A DNA stretch of 64,000 nt from Epichloe hybrida (Eukaryota > Ascomycota > Sordariomycetes > Hypocreales > Clavicipitaceae), in assembly GCA_019022495.1 (NCBI GenBank), contig JAFEKR010000010.1:1984001-2048000 (forward strand). Direction: 5' to 3'. The notes under the pieces are model-generated. The model saw nothing but the letters and a program-made list of their open reading frames with translations, had not been told where the DNA came from and did not search any database. Position 1 is the first letter of the stretch. Every line of letters starts with the position of its first letter. Positions 25,252 to 38,755 of this stretch are shown in pieces. The position numbers and the translations under genes are program-made.

Positions 25252-28200
25252 CTAATTAGTAGTTAACTATAACTATAGATAAGTTAGGTATTATAAGAAG
25301 AGATATTTCTACAGATAACATAGCCCCTTACCTCTTAAGCTAACCTAGATAGGCTATTTAGGTAGAGAGACATAACTATAAAGTATGCTAAAGGAAAATA
25401 GACTAGAATCCTAGTTATAAGCTTATTAGACTTCTAAGGGATTAATCTATTAACCCTTAGGCTTATAGGATATAACCTTATTATATCTATCTAGGATATT
25501 TAGTTAATTATTAATCTTATTATCTATTACAAGAAAACTAACTAAATAACTAAATCTATTGCCATAAGGCATTTTATTTAAACCTAATGTTAAAAACAAT
25601 CCTTAGCTAAGCTAGCTAACCTATATAACCTCCTTTTACACTCTCTTTATAACCCCTTTTCTCTCTTTATAGCTTTTTACGCCTTAGTGTTCTAAACATT
25701 AAGTTATTTCTACTTTTACGCTATCTTTATAGCTTACTTTTCCCTCTTTTTTGCTGTTTTTCCCTCTTTTATACTTTTTCTATTGTTTTTTATTATTTCC
25801 CTTTATTTATCCTATTAATCCTATTTATCTTATTTATTCTATTCTATTTATCCTATTTATCTCACCCTGTTTATCTTGTTTATCCTATTTACCCTGTTTT
25901 TCCTATTTTTCCTATTTTGCCTATTTTTTAGATTTACCTAGTCTATCCCTCTTAATAAGCATAGAAATTATGCTATTATTATACTACTATTTACTTTATT
26001 TAAATTATTTAAGAAAACTAAACCTTTCTTAAGAAAGAGATAGAATTAAATATTAGACTATTAATAAAATAAACTTCTTACTTACTTCCCCTAATAATAA
26101 GATATCCTAAAAGCCTTTAGAAATAGCTTTTAAAAGACTAGAAAAGAATAGTTTACTAAGGTAACTATAGCTATATTTATTTACACTTATAAGAGACTAG
26201 GAAGAGCTTACCTAGCTAAACCTAGAGGCTACTATATAGCCTAAACTTAATAATTAGATTATAAGGTTTATTTACACTAGTAAGCATTAAAATTAGTAAG
26301 GAGAAAACCTTTAGGAGAACTTTAAAGAAGATTTTAAAGGTTAGATAAAAGACATATTTAGAAGAGCTTTTAATAAGCTTATAAGAGAGCTATAAAACTC
26401 CCTATAAGATAATAATATTTACATTAGCTAAGGAGTAAGCCTTCCTATTTTAATAGCCCTTAAATATATGCTTTAAGAGATAATAATAACCCTATAGTTA
26501 GGAAATAAGTTATAATCTCCTAAACTACCTTATATATAACCTCTATAAGCTATTACCTTAAAGACCTTCCCTAATATTCCTTACCCTTAAAAGAAATAAT
26601 CTTTATATTCTCTATAAGAACCCTTATAATAATCTTAATTATATTAGGAGTTTAACCCTTAATAGCTTACTCTCCTTTCTTATTCCTTCCCTTTAGATAA
26701 ATAAATTATAAAGAAAATATCTAAGCTTATAAAGATATATAAGAATAGTAATTACTATAGTAAGAAGCTATATAACTTTCTCTTACTAAAACTTATACTC
26801 TTTAAGAGTAAGTATAACTAGATTAATCTCCTTAAGTTATATTTTAGTAAAGCATTCCTTATTATATTAATAGGAAATACTAAATAGCACTTTCTTAATT
26901 ACCTTACTAGTAAGAACCTCTTTTATAAAGAGATAATTATAAATATCTATTAATAATTTAAAATAGAAAGTAATTAATAGTTTTATTACTATAAGTAAAG
27001 TAATATAACCCTTAAAAATATTATTATATAAAACCCTAATAAGAGTAAGCTTAAGTGCCTTAAGATTTTATTAATTACCTTAAAAAGAGTTTATAAAGGG
27101 CTATATCCCTTTAATATAGTAAATATAAAGCTTTATAAGTAAACCTTAAATATAGTCTTTAGTATCCCTAAATATTAGGTAGTAAAGTATATACACACAC
27201 TAGGCTTTAAGAACCTTACTAGTAACCTTTATAAATTAATTATAATTATAAAGAGTAATATAAGAAGTAACTAATACTACTAGTATTAAGATAAAGACCT
27301 ATTAGAGGTAATGTTTATAGATTACTAATATAGCTAATAAAATTAAAGAGACTAAGGAAAAGGAGGTTATTATAGTAACTCTAAATAACCTAAGTAATGC
27401 TTTATTTATAGTAAGAGTAGCTACTAGTTATTAAATTATACTAACGCTAAATATTAGAAAGAGAAAGAGAGGTAATAAGCTAGTAAAAACTATTATTTAC
27501 CTCTTATAAAGAAGAAGTTTTAGGTATTTCTTACTTTATTTAAAGGAAATAATAGTAATAAGGAAAAGGAAAGAGAAAACTAGGAAATATAGCTTAAGGC
27601 CTTTACTTAGGACTAAGATAATAGTAATAATAATATTAAGAAGAAGCTATTATTAAAGGCATAACTTAGTATTATATAATTCTTCTATATAGGATTATAA
27701 ATAATAGATAATATTAATATCCTTATAACGCTTAAGAATTAAGCTTTTTAATATACCTTACTTAAGTAAGAGCTATACCTTAAAGAGGCTTTTAATAAAG
27801 ATAATTTAATTTATTATACCTCTAAAGGACGCTATTCTAAAGAGATCTTTAGAGAAATTATACTAGATATAAAAGCCTTAGGCTAATTAACTACTAGTCT
27901 AGCATAAGCTAAAGCCTTACTAAGATTAATGCTATTATTAATAATTAAACCTTATAACCTAGAAGTTATTTGCTTTAGTGCTAGATTAGTAATAATATAT
28001 AGCGTTATCTATATGCTTATAAAGCTTAGCTAAATTAACTTCTATGTCCTTAATATTACTATACCCTTTCTCTTTTCCCTTACTAATATAGATAAAATAA
28101 AGGTTAAGATTAATAACCTTACTAATATATTAATTTAAAATAACAAGACTATACCTATTATACGTAAATAGGGCTACCCTTAGTAGCTTCTAGAGGCAAG

Positions 28201-28845
28201 AGAAACCACTGCTTTTTACCTATTAAAAGGAGAGATTTATTAACTTTACTAAAGGTTTAGTTATCCCTTAATTTAATAGCTTATAAAGATCCTTTAATAA
28301 GCTAGTTATAATATTAAACGCTATGTAATTAAGAAGCTTACTAAAGTCTATTACTATTATTAAATAAATAGAAAAGCCCCTAGCTAGTTTAAATTCTCCC
28401 TTAAAGATAACTATAACTTTAACTATAAGATTATTATTAATATTATATAAATTAATAGCTAGCTAGTCCTTTATATTATTAATTTAGTAACCTTATTTTA
28501 AGCAGCCTAATTCCTTAACCCTAAGAAGTAAAAAGCTTATAATATCTAGAATATAATTAGAGAGTGCTAGATTAATATATATCTAGGCCCTTTAGACTAG
28601 ATTATTTATAATACTAGTAATAACTTTACCTTAGCTAAATTTAGGCATTATACTTACTTAATGTTAATTAATATTAATAAGATACCTATTAAAGCTTATA
28701 ATAGTATTAGAAAGGTTAAGAGATATTATAGACCTCTATACTAGGCTTATAATATTATTATAGACTTAATTAGTAAGGAAATTACTCCTAAATAATAACT
28801 CTAAATAGCTATTAAAGCTATTAATAACTTAGTAAGCCCTAATAG
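25252..28845 (+). pseudogene. Copia-B leader, gag, protease and integrase start (remnant)
   Basis: The leader to about 26040 includes a pyrimidine-rich short tandem repeat (CCTATTTA-like words, 25795-25930). A gag-like frame with stops follows. Near 27860-27910 a segment resembles the copia protease region. Near 28240-28400 is the pre-integrase region (RFSYP in place of RFGHP, then KKLTKVYYYY where the zinc-binding CHHCQ would be). The integrase core runs from about 28400 to the Gypsy-2 insertion. Stops are dense. The order matches fungal Ty1/copia polyproteins. Confidence 0.75.
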
Positions 28846-29115
28846 TGTTAGGAGCGCAGAGGTCAAAGATAGGATATTTATCGAAGCAGGTCTTTAGAGA
28901 ACCTTCAGGCCATGCGGATAACAAAGAGGCTAGCTAGCTATAAGATAGCCACGTGCTTATAGAGCAGGGTACTTATTAAAGACTATGCACATTATTAGTG
29001 CTAGGTTAGAGATTAAAACCTTTACGCACCCGCCCCTAGCTAGCATCTATCTAGTAGTAACTATAATAGTCTTAGCTATTACTTTATTCTTAACCTTTTA
29101 GTATAAGCTATAACA
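28846..29115 (+). repeat. 5' LTR of Gypsy-2
   Basis: 270 bp, TGTTAGGAGCGCAGAGG to AGCTATAACA. The outer 200 bp keep CpG (CCATGCGGATAAC, CCACGTGCTTATAGAGC). The inner 70 bp are RIP-mutated. Confidence 0.93.
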
Positions 29116-29604
29116 AATTAATCTCTCTTAACCTTTTTAAGGATATAAACTATTAGCTAGATTATTATATAGCTAATACTCTAAAGATTTACTAGAAATA
29201 CGCTAGTACCTTATAATAATAAAGCTATGGATAATTAGGAAAATAAGGAACCCCTATAATCTAGAACTATAGATAATAGGGTGTGATAAACGCCACTTAA
29301 TCCTAATTTAGGTAAAGGTATAGATAATATAACTAAAGAAAAAAGGGCATTATAGCAATGCTATAAGGTTACATAATCTAAGCTGCGTTGCCTTTAGAGG
29401 AGACAAGAGGTCTTATAGATAGAGGCGTAAATTAGAGAGCTTAAGGCAAATCTAGGATTAGCTAGACCTTAAACTAGACCTATAATTACCCCTTAATCTA
29501 GACTTATAATTACCCCTTAAACATTAGCTATAATTCTACCTATGGTTTACAGTGACATAGTAGTAATTATATAGTAAGGTAGTCTTATTAAAATGTAGAT
29601 AAAA

Positions 29605-32600
29605 ATGCCTACGTACAAAGGGGAAACGTATAAAAGCCTATAGAATTTCTTAGTAAACTTAGATATACTATTTAAATTAGACTACTATACCTTTAAGAAT
29701 AATGTAACTAAGGTAGCGTATATAAGCAGCTGCCTAGCTAGTAATATAAAGTAATAGTAAATATGTTATATAGCTGTAAATAAGCATGTAAATTATTTAT
29801 TAATTACCTAGGTAAATTTCCTAGAATAGTTAAAAACTAGAATAATAGATATAGGTGCAAGACGCTTAGAAGTAATAAGGTTACTACTAAATCTTAGGTA
29901 AAAGAATAGCTAATTATTTTAATCCTTTATATAAGCTTAGGATAAGGTAAAAGCTAAGTTACCTAAAGAAATCCTTATATATCTAAGAATTATAATTTTT
30001 CTAAATAGCTTAAATAACACTATAAGGAAGCAAATAATTAGTTAAGAGATCCTAATAACCTAAAGCTAACTATAAGGCTAGGGTAAGAAAGCGGAGGTTA
30101 TAATAGGTTTAGGCTAAAATAATAAAAAAGGTTAGGACTCTAAAAGAAAGAGGTAATACTCTTATTTTACATTACTTATAAATAAGGTATAGTAATAAAG
30201 CAAAGACTAAGGGAAAAGATTATCCCTAGTGTGCTATAAATATAGAAAGCCTAGGCATACTATACTAACTTATTAGGCACTAGATTATTTTACCTATAAA
30301 AGTACTAAATATATAACTAAGAAACATAGGGAAAGTAGTAATAAAGCTATGTCTCCTAATATAATACTAGTTTAATTAGCATAGACCTAGGAATATAATC
30401 TTGCCGTGAAATACCCTATAGATAATAGAATAAGAATGCAGGCATCTCTATAATAAGATAACTAGTAGTTAGCTATATAAGTGCTATTTAATATAGGCAT
30501 ATAGTCTTTAATAATTTATCTAAAATTATTATTAAAAAAGGATTAGGAGAGTGTAATCTAATTAGATAGGATATTAGAGAGTGTAAGTAAAAAAGTGATT
30601 TTATATTAAGGAATTCTAAAAAAATTAGTTAAGATAAAAGATAGTATAGGATTTACAAAGGTTTACTAAGTTAGCTGCTTTATTGCTAATATAGGTAAAG
30701 GGATAATTCTAGGTATAGACTAGATTAAAGAGTATTTACCTATAATTATGTGTTAGGAGCACAAATACTAGAGATATCTAGTAATAATAGAATATCTCTC
30801 CTTTACTTATAGTAAGCGGCGAGTATATAAAGAGAAAAAAATAGTAGTAGTTACTTTATTATTAGAAGTAATAAAGATTAGGCTAAGTATTCTAGAAAAT
30901 AAAAATTAAAAAGGAAAAGGAAAAGGCTAATTAAAGGACCTAGTAGTAATAGATATATAAATAAATAGTAAAGCAGCTATATAAATCCTTAAGTATGTTT
31001 ATTTATAGCAAAAAAGCAAAGGTATTATAGTTATGCTAATTTCAGAAGATATAAGTGGCAAAGAAGCCACGTTAAATTAGGATAAAAGCACTAAGCGCCT
31101 TATACTAATAATCCTAGAAGAATATAGGGAGTTTATAGATATTTTTTCTAAAGAGTTAGTAGGTAAGCTTCCTAAACTAGGAGGTTACACTTATATAATT
31201 AAATTAAAAGAAGGGAAAACACTACCTTAGGGGCCTATATATAATTTAGCTAAAAGGGAGCTAGAGGTTCTTAGAGAGTACCTTATGAGTGCGTAGCTTA
31301 AAGGGTAAATTAGAAGATTAGTTAGCCTAGCTAAAGCCCTGATTTTATTTATTCTAAAGAAAGGAAGGAAATTAAGGCTTTATGTGAATTATAGGGGCCT
31401 AAATAAGATTATAATTAAGAATAAGGCCCCTTTGCCTCTTATTGCTAAAATTCTTAATTAATTAGCAAGCGTAGTTATTTTCATAGTCCTAGATTTAAAA
31501 GATACATACCACTAGCTATGTATTTGCTTAGGTAATAAGTGGAAAATAGCGTTCTATTATTAATATAGCCACTTTAAATATCTAGTAATGCTATTTAGAC
31601 TAGTTAACACACTAGTGACTTTTTAGGAGTATATTAATAATGCTCTTAAAGGACTTATTAATAAGACCTACATTATCTATCTAGATAATACGCTAATATA
31701 TAGCAGTAAGGTTAAGGATTATATAGAGCACGTTAAATAAGTTTTACATAGGTTTAGAGAGGTAAGTCTTTTTATTAACCTTAAGAAGTATTAATTTTTA
31801 GTTAAGGAAGTTAAATTTTTAGGCTTTAAGATATTAGAGAAAGGTATTATAATAGACCTAGTAAGAGTTAAAGCAATTATAACCTAGCTAATACCACGTA
31901 GCGTTTTTAATATTTAGTTATTTCTTAGTTTTACTAGATTCTACTGCTGTTTTATTAAATAGTATAGTAAAGTTATTATTCTATTAATAGATTACCTTAG
32001 AGGGAATTAACTAGTAACGTTTAAACTAGAACCTCGCAAGATAATAGCGTTTAGAGAGCTTTAATAAAGATTTTAGGAAGCGCTAATTTTAGTGCATTTT
32101 AACCTACTTACATATCTTAGAGTAAAGACAAATACATTTAGATATGTAATTAAGGCTATACTCACAATATTAGTGCTAGGTTAATAGTACCTAGTTACGT
32201 TTATGTTAAGAAAGATAACTAATACTAAATTACAATATTTAACACCTAATAGCAAATTATTAGCTATCTAAGAGGCTTTTTGCATATAGAGACACTATCT
32301 CGCTTATTTAGCTTATATAATTAAAGTTATTATAGATTATTTAAACTATAAGTACCTTGCTATAAAGCCTAAGCTTACTAGTAAGTAAGTAACTACACTT
32401 AATAAGCTTTATCCTTTTAACTTTAAGATTATATATTATATAGGGAAATTAAATCCTACTAACTTACTTTTAAGAAGACTAGATTTTATAAGTAAGGTAA
32501 GGAAAGAGAAAGTAGTAACTATATAACTTCCTGCCTTTTTATCTAAATTTATAAATACTAAGAGATAGGAATACTATAGTAATATTATTAATACTATAGG

Positions 32601-34540
32601 CTCTATAAAAACATTACTTAATGTAACTAATAGTTAGTTATAATAACACTATAATAATACTACTAATATCTAGGGTTTTAAAAAATTACAACTTAACTGT
32701 ATTCCTAAAGAACCTAATAATCTAGATAATCTCAGAAGAGTTATATTAGTAGGGTTATTTAATACTTTTTATACTTTAGTTAATAAGTAATAAGCTAGCT
32801 ATAGTAATACTATTAGTACTTAGCATATGCATTATTTAGTGCTTAATTATTTTAATTTTCCTATTAGACTAGCCATTGCTAATAGGGATAGACTAGCATA
32901 GGTTATTACTAGTAAGCAGTAAGGGCGCCCCTTAAAAACATTACTTATCTATGTCCTTATAAGACTAAAAGCATCTATTAAACTAATTACTTATAGAGAT
33001 ATTATAGCTAGGATCTAATCTATTTAGAGAACCTCTTCTAAGTTTAACTCTAACTTTTTAGAAAAGAGCTTAGAATTAAAACCCTTAATTTAAGTCTTAT
33101 TATATAAAGCATAGTAAGGCAATAACTTTACTATAGGTTAATTAAAGTTACTTAAAAGCAGTGATTTAGCTACGTCCTAGACATAGTTAATTAGACCCTT
33201 TAAGCTATTAATGTTTAAGAATCATGTTTTTATTCCTTTAGGTATAAGAAAAGAAATTTTATTGCTAACTTATAATAACCCTGCTACTAAGCACTAAGGA
33301 GTAAGTAAAACTCTTTGTTAGATTATAAACTAATATTATTAGCTAATAATAAAGAAAGATACAAAGGTATACGTTAGCACTTACGTAAATTATTAGACTT
33401 TAAAACTAAGGCATTATAAACTATATGGCAAGCTAGTTATATTACTAGTGCTTAATCGCCCCTTTTAAGAATTGTTAATAGATTTTGTTACTAGACTTCT
33501 ACTAGTGAAAGATTTAAATTAAACCTATAATGTAATTTTAGTTATTATTAACTGTTTTACGAAATACGGTATTTATATCCCTGTTTTAACATAATAACTA
33601 GCGATAGGCTAGTAACTATATTTTTAGAATATGTTTTTAGAGACTATAGAGCCTTAGAAGGTATTATAATAGACTAAGGTTTCACATTTACTAGTGGTTT
33701 CTAGATAACTTTTTATTATCTTCTTGTAATAAAGCGACTACTTAGCACTGCTTTTTACCCCTAGATAGACAGTTAGATAAAACGTTTAAACTAAGTCTTA
33801 GAATATTATTTAAGGGCTTTTACTTATGCTAAACAGACTAATTAGGCAGATAACCTATTAATAGCGTAATTTACGTATAATATAAGCAATCACTTAACGC
33901 ATGGCTACACACTAGTAGAGGCATTATAAGGTTATAATCCTAGAGGTCTATAGTAAGTAGTAGTAAATATCCCTTTAGTAAATAATTAAGCTAAAAGTAA
34001 GATTTTAGCACTAAGAGAGAAGCACACTATAATTAAGTAGCTTTTAAGTAACTTATAGACTTAGTATAAAAAATATTATAACTAGAAAAGAACTCTAATA
34101 AGGTTTAAAGTTAGTAACTATATTTTATTATTAATAAAAAATATTAACCTAAGACACCCTAGTAGGAAGCTAGCTATAAAGTATTTAAGCCCCTATAAGA
34201 TTAAAAAGGTAATTAGAAGTTATAGATTAGTATATTAATTAAAATTACCACCTAGGACTTAATTATATAATATATTTAATATTACTAGTCTTAAACCTTT
34301 AAAGGGGACCTAATAGACATAGAAAATGCGTTCTTACTATAAGATACTATTAAAGATAATAAATAAGAGTTTAAAGTTAAGAGAATTATTTTACACTACT
34401 ATAATAGAAGGCATTATAAATATCTAGTTAAATAGAAGAGCTATAATACTTTAGAGAATTCTTAGGTGTTAAAAAGGGATTTTATTACTAGAGAAATTAT
34501 TAATAACTATAAGCAAGAGCTAAGTAATAAAGTTAATATA
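29605..34540 (+). pseudogene. Gypsy-2 gag-pol remnant with chromodomain
   Basis: Starts at ATG 29605 (MPTYKGETYKSL, then a stop). A retroviral-type zinc knuckle, CYKYRKPRH for CxxCxxxxH, is at about 30232-30260. Reverse transcriptase runs about 31165-31900: the primer-grip region (LYVNYRGLNKI) is at about 31379, and the active site YLDN (for YLDD) is at 31678-31689. RNase H follows (about 32000-32400), then integrase (about 33250-34250, with IDFVTRLLLVKDLN near 33480). A chromodomain with YLVK-x-K-x-YNTLENS spacing lies at about 34385-34480. The chromodomain marks it as a chromovirus; in known elements this domain targets integration to heterochromatin. Multiple TAG and TAA codons, mostly from CAG/CAA or TGG, break the frame. 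Confidence 0.85.
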
Positions 34541-36457
34541 AGGTAGTTATGTTTTATAACTTAATATACTAAAGATATTAGAAAATAAAGTTAATTTACT
34601 TAGATAACTTAAATAATCTATTACGTAGCTACTAAGTACCTATCCCTTTATAATAGAGTTAGCCCTTAAGACTACTAGTCCCTTATTATTATTAGTAGCT
34701 ATAGGAGCTATAGAGAAAGAGGCCTTAGGAGTATTTTTATTATTAGAATCCCTCTCTCTATATATATAGACCTAAAGTGCACTAGGGAGCTTAATAAGAC
34801 TAATATATTTAGGCAAATTAATAGTATTTAATGTAAACTACTAGTAAGTTAGTTAAGCATTAGCTATGTATATTAAGAAAGCTTACCTTTAGGATATTCT
34901 AGGCTATAAAGTAAAGGTAATTTATAATATTAATCTAAGTCTCTAGATTTATAGTATTACTTAGTAGCGCTATTATAGTGTGTTTATTATATTCTGCCTT
35001 ATAGGTAGCATTAGCAAATATTTAAGCGTGGTAAATATAACTATGCTTATTAGAATTTTTATAAACTAGGATAGTATTCTATAGCTTTTTCTTTATTTTT
35101 ATAATAGGCTAGTAGTAAGTTAGTAGTAATCTAGTGTCTAGGAAATAAAATTATACTTACTTTATTTTAATAGTAGTAACTACCTTTAGGAGTAGCTTTA
35201 ATAAGTTTAAATAGCCTATTATAAAGCTATATAATTTAAGCTAGAGTTTAGTAGCGTGTTAGCAATAACTAGGTAGATTTTAGTTAAGAAAGACATACTA
35301 TAATATAGTTTTTATTATTTTAGAAGTAATAAGTATATTTTATTAAATAGCTTATTAAATATTAGCTATAAAGAAGTAATAAGTAAGTAAAGATATTATA
35401 CTTAAAGACTTATTATATTTAGCTAGGAAGGTTTTTTTATTAATAAGGTATCCTAGAATCTTATAGGTGCTGTTTTTTAGGAGGATATTTTATATTACTA
35501 CTTACTAATAATAGTGTATATATAGAATTTTCTTTAAAGTTATTCCACTAGTAGTAAGTTAGTAATAGAGACACTATAAGGATATAATAAACTTATAATA
35601 AGATTTTAGAAGAAGTTTACTTTTAGGGAGACTTTATAGGAGATTTCTTAGTTAATAGATTTTCTTAAGGCATTAATAAAGGCAGAGTTTAGGCATAAGA
35701 CTTAGATATAGTGAACTAGCTATAAGTTAGCTATAATAGACTAGATAGGGAAGTTATGCTAATAAGAGTATAAACTTATAAGCTAGATAAGGGTAAGAAA
35801 CTAAGATAAATAAGGATAGATAATAATAATAATTAGGGACTAAAAGAGGTTAGTAACTACTAAGCAATAGTAGTAAGAGAGCTATTACTTAGCTAGTAAG
35901 GGTAACTTATAAGGTTAAGGGATATTATAAAAGAAAGGAAGAGTGTGAAAGGGGGGAAAAATCAGTCTCTTTTATATTAACCCTAGACCCCTTAAGTAAT
36001 CTAATGCACCGCGTATAGGTAATTCATAAATCATAATAATAACTATTAGCACTACTAAACGCACATATGCCTAATAGCTATAAGCTTATAGCAACCATAA
36101 CACAAGCCCTCTAGTTAGACTATTTAGAACCCTAGTATTAGGTACCTTGTTTATTTAACTAATTATAAAAATTAACACGGGTTATCTATATTATTTTTTC
36201 TAGCTACGTGACAGGTAATAACATTTATTTCGCTATAGTAAAGCTATATATAGGCTGCTATTAGAATATTACTAACTATAATAAGGGGTTATTTTTAATT
36301 AGTAGCATTATTATTATTATTTCTTTTTATTTACCTATGCATCTAGACATAAAGTGCCCTGTTTTATTTTTCCTTATAAAGCTTTAATATAATAACCACG
36401 CCCTAAGTAAGTAGCTTATTTTATAATTAAAGATAATTATATATAGGGGGGGTATTA
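34541..36457 (+). other. Gypsy-2 region between chromodomain and 3' LTR
   Basis: About 1.9 kb with no recognisable domain on either strand. It aligns along its length with Gypsy-1 (16440-20096, apart from hAT-1) and the complement of Gypsy-3 (45729-47640). It ends in the polypurine tract at 36446-36452 (GGGGGGG). Confidence 0.5.
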
Positions 36458-36824
36458 TATTAGGAGCGTAGAGGTTAAAGATAGGATATTTATTAAAGCA
36501 AGTCTTTAGAGAACCTTTAGGCTATATAGATAATAAAGAGGCTAGCTAGCTACGAGATAGCCACGTGCTTATAGAGTGGGGTACTTATTAAAGACTGCGT
36601 ATATTATTAGTGCTAGGTTAGAGATTAAAACCTTTACGCACCCGCAGAGCATTGCAATACAATACAATACATTACACAATACAATACATCTAAAATTTTA
36701 CAATACAATACAATACATGTATTATTTGTATTGTTTTGTATTTTTTTTCTTTTTTTTAGTTTTAAGTTAAATTCCTTTATTATAAGGTATATATAGTTTA
36801 TTTAATACCTTTTAATAGCTTATA

Positions 36825-36930
36825 ATACTCTATAATAGCTTATAATAGCTTATAATAGCTTATAATAGCTTATAATAGCTTATAATAGCTTGCTAAATAG
36901 CTTGTAATAGCTTGTAATAGCTTATAAATT
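36825..36930. repeat. 10-bp tandem repeat in hAT-2
   Basis: About ten units of AATAGCTTAT, the last ones varied to AATAGCTTGT. Simple repeat inside the element, comparable to the TATAAGCTAT run in hAT-1. Confidence 0.85.
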
Positions 36931-37689
36931 TAATAGCTATTAGTATTAGCTAGTATTCCTTTTAAGTAAAAATTATATATCTAAGCATAAAAGCTATAGA
37001 TAAGTAACTAATAGTTATAAGAACCCACTTATAAACTCACTTTTATTAAAAACCCTCTCTTTAAATAAAGATTATATATTTAAGTAAGAAAGCTATTAAT
37101 ACGTTACTAATAGTTATAAAGACCCACTTTTCGGACCCATTTTTTTATTCATATTCTTTATGATAAGAGAATTATATCTTATATATAAAAATATAGTAAA
37201 TTATTTTTTTTTAAAATACTATTTTCTTTTATTTAAAAAAAGCTAATTTTATTATATAAAATTATATAAAACTATATAAAATATATATAGCTAAGACTTT
37301 TATAAAGCTTTTTATTATATTTATATAAACTATTAAAAAGTCTAGTTATTAAATTAAAATAAGTATTTTTAATTAAGATAAGTATTAAGAAACTTTTTTA
37401 TAGACTTTTTACTTATTCTTTTATTTAAAAACCTATAAAGTTAAAAAAGTATATTATAAATCTAAAAAAATTCTTTTAAACCTAGGAAAGTTTTATTTAA
37501 GATAAGATATTTTATTATATTTTTTAAAAAGTTTACTTATATTAGTATATTTTTCTTTAGATTTAATATCTTATTAATTAAGAATATTAAATAATTTCTT
37601 TAGGGTAATTATTATAATAAAAGCTAAAAAAGGTATAGAAATTAGTAGTAAATTTGTAAAAAATAATAGAATAGTGAAAAGACTTTATA

Positions 37690-38545
37690 ATATAGAAAAA
37701 AATTAAAGTATAAGCCTATATTCTAATATATAATATTTAGCTACCTTAAATATATAATAAGCTTACTTTACTAAATAAGCTAAAACTTTATAAAATTTTA
37801 AATAAATTTCTAAATTATTTATAAAAATAGGAATACTATATTTAAATTACCCTTAAAATCTAATATATTTAGGATATATATACTACCCTTAATATCATTA
37901 TATTATATTATATTATATTGTATTGTATTGTATTGTATTGTATTGTATTATATTGTATTATATTGTATTGTATTTTTTATATAATAAAATCATTAATAAA
38001 TCCTATAAAAAAGATATAAAGTTAAAAAAACCTTTTAAATATAGTAAATAAATTAAGGTATAAGATAAGATAAAAATAAACCATATATAGCTACCCTATA
38101 TATATAATAAGCTTACTTTACTAAATAAGGTAAAACTTTATAGAATTTTAAATAAATATCTAAATTATTTAAAAAAATACGAATACTATATTTAGATTAC
38201 GCTTAAAATCTAATATATTTAAGATATATATACTACCCTTAATATCATATAATACATTATATTATATTGTATTGTATTGTATTGTATTATATTGTATTTG
38301 TTTATATAATAAAAGTAATAGTAAATCTAAGAAAAAAGATATTAAGATAAAAGAACTTTTAAAAAGTATAAAAAAATCATTCTATAAACTAAACTAAGAA
38401 TTACTTTATTAAGGTATATAATATCTATAATAAGCTTACTTTTATAAATAAGCTAAAACTTTATAGATTTTTAAATAAATAACTAAATTATATATAAGAA
38501 TAGGAATACTATAATTAAATTACTTAAAAAATCTACTATATAATG
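37690..38545. repeat. About 330-bp tandem units in hAT-2, each ending in a TATTG array
   Basis: The words ATATATAATAAGCTTACTTTA, AAACTTTATA, TTTTAAATAAAT, AATACTATA and TTAAAATCTAATATATTTA recur in the same order from about 37725, 38090 and 38410. The first two units end in TATTG pentamer arrays (about 37905-37975 and 38255-38300). The third ends at the right subterminal region. The units are diverged by substitutions. Confidence 0.8.
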
Positions 38546-38755
38546 AATTTATATAATACTCCACTTTTTTTTTTCCTAACAATACATAGGGCAATACAAT
38601 ACAATACAATACATCGAAGGGCCAAAAAATACAATACAATACAATACAACAATGCTCTGCGCACCCGCCCCTAGCTAGCATCTATCTAGCAGTGACTGCG
38701 ATAGTCTTAGCCATCACTTCGTTCTTAACCTTTCGGTGCAAGCCATGACAAATAG

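Larger units (their letters stand above)
36645..38659. mobile_element. hAT-2: hAT-type element with pentamer arrays
   Basis: 2015 bp, ends CAGAGCATTG and CAATGCTCTG, TSD CGCACCCG (36637-36644 and 38660-38667), inserted in the Gypsy-2 3' LTR. The uninterrupted LTR sequence at the same site is present in the other Gypsy LTRs. Its termini differ from hAT-1 by one C/T pair. Subterminal arrays are of TGTAT pentamers (CAATACAATAC...), where hAT-1 has TGTAG. No transposase frame is visible; a 64-codon plus frame at 36576-36770 is only the repeat array. Confidence 0.92.
28846..38750 (+). mobile_element. Gypsy-2: Ty3/gypsy chromovirus inside Copia-B, carrying hAT-2
   Basis: Two 270-bp LTRs and a perfect TSD, AATAG (28841-28845 and 38751-38755). 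Without hAT-2 and its TSD the length is 7882 bp, one base different from Gypsy-3 (7883 bp), so both are full length. It lies in the integrase region of Copia-B, whose reading resumes at 38756. This copy has fewer RIP changes than Gypsy-1. Confidence 0.95.
36458..38750 (+). repeat. 3' LTR of Gypsy-2, interrupted by hAT-2
   Basis: LTR segments 36458-36644 (187 bp) and 38668-38750 (83 bp) add up to exactly 270 bp when hAT-2 and one TSD copy are removed. The inner segment is RIP-mutated except near the insertion; the outer 83 bp keep all CpG (GACTGCGATAG, TTTCGGTGCAAGCC). Confidence 0.93.

Noticed and set aside
25751..26032. 93-codon frame rich in Phe, Leu, Tyr that looks like membrane segments
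   Set aside because: Encoded by a pyrimidine-rich CCTATTTA repeat in the Copia-B leader.
36576..36770. 64-codon frame with repeated NTI/QYN residues
   Set aside because: Spans the Gypsy-2 LTR and the hAT-2 pentamer array; not a gene.
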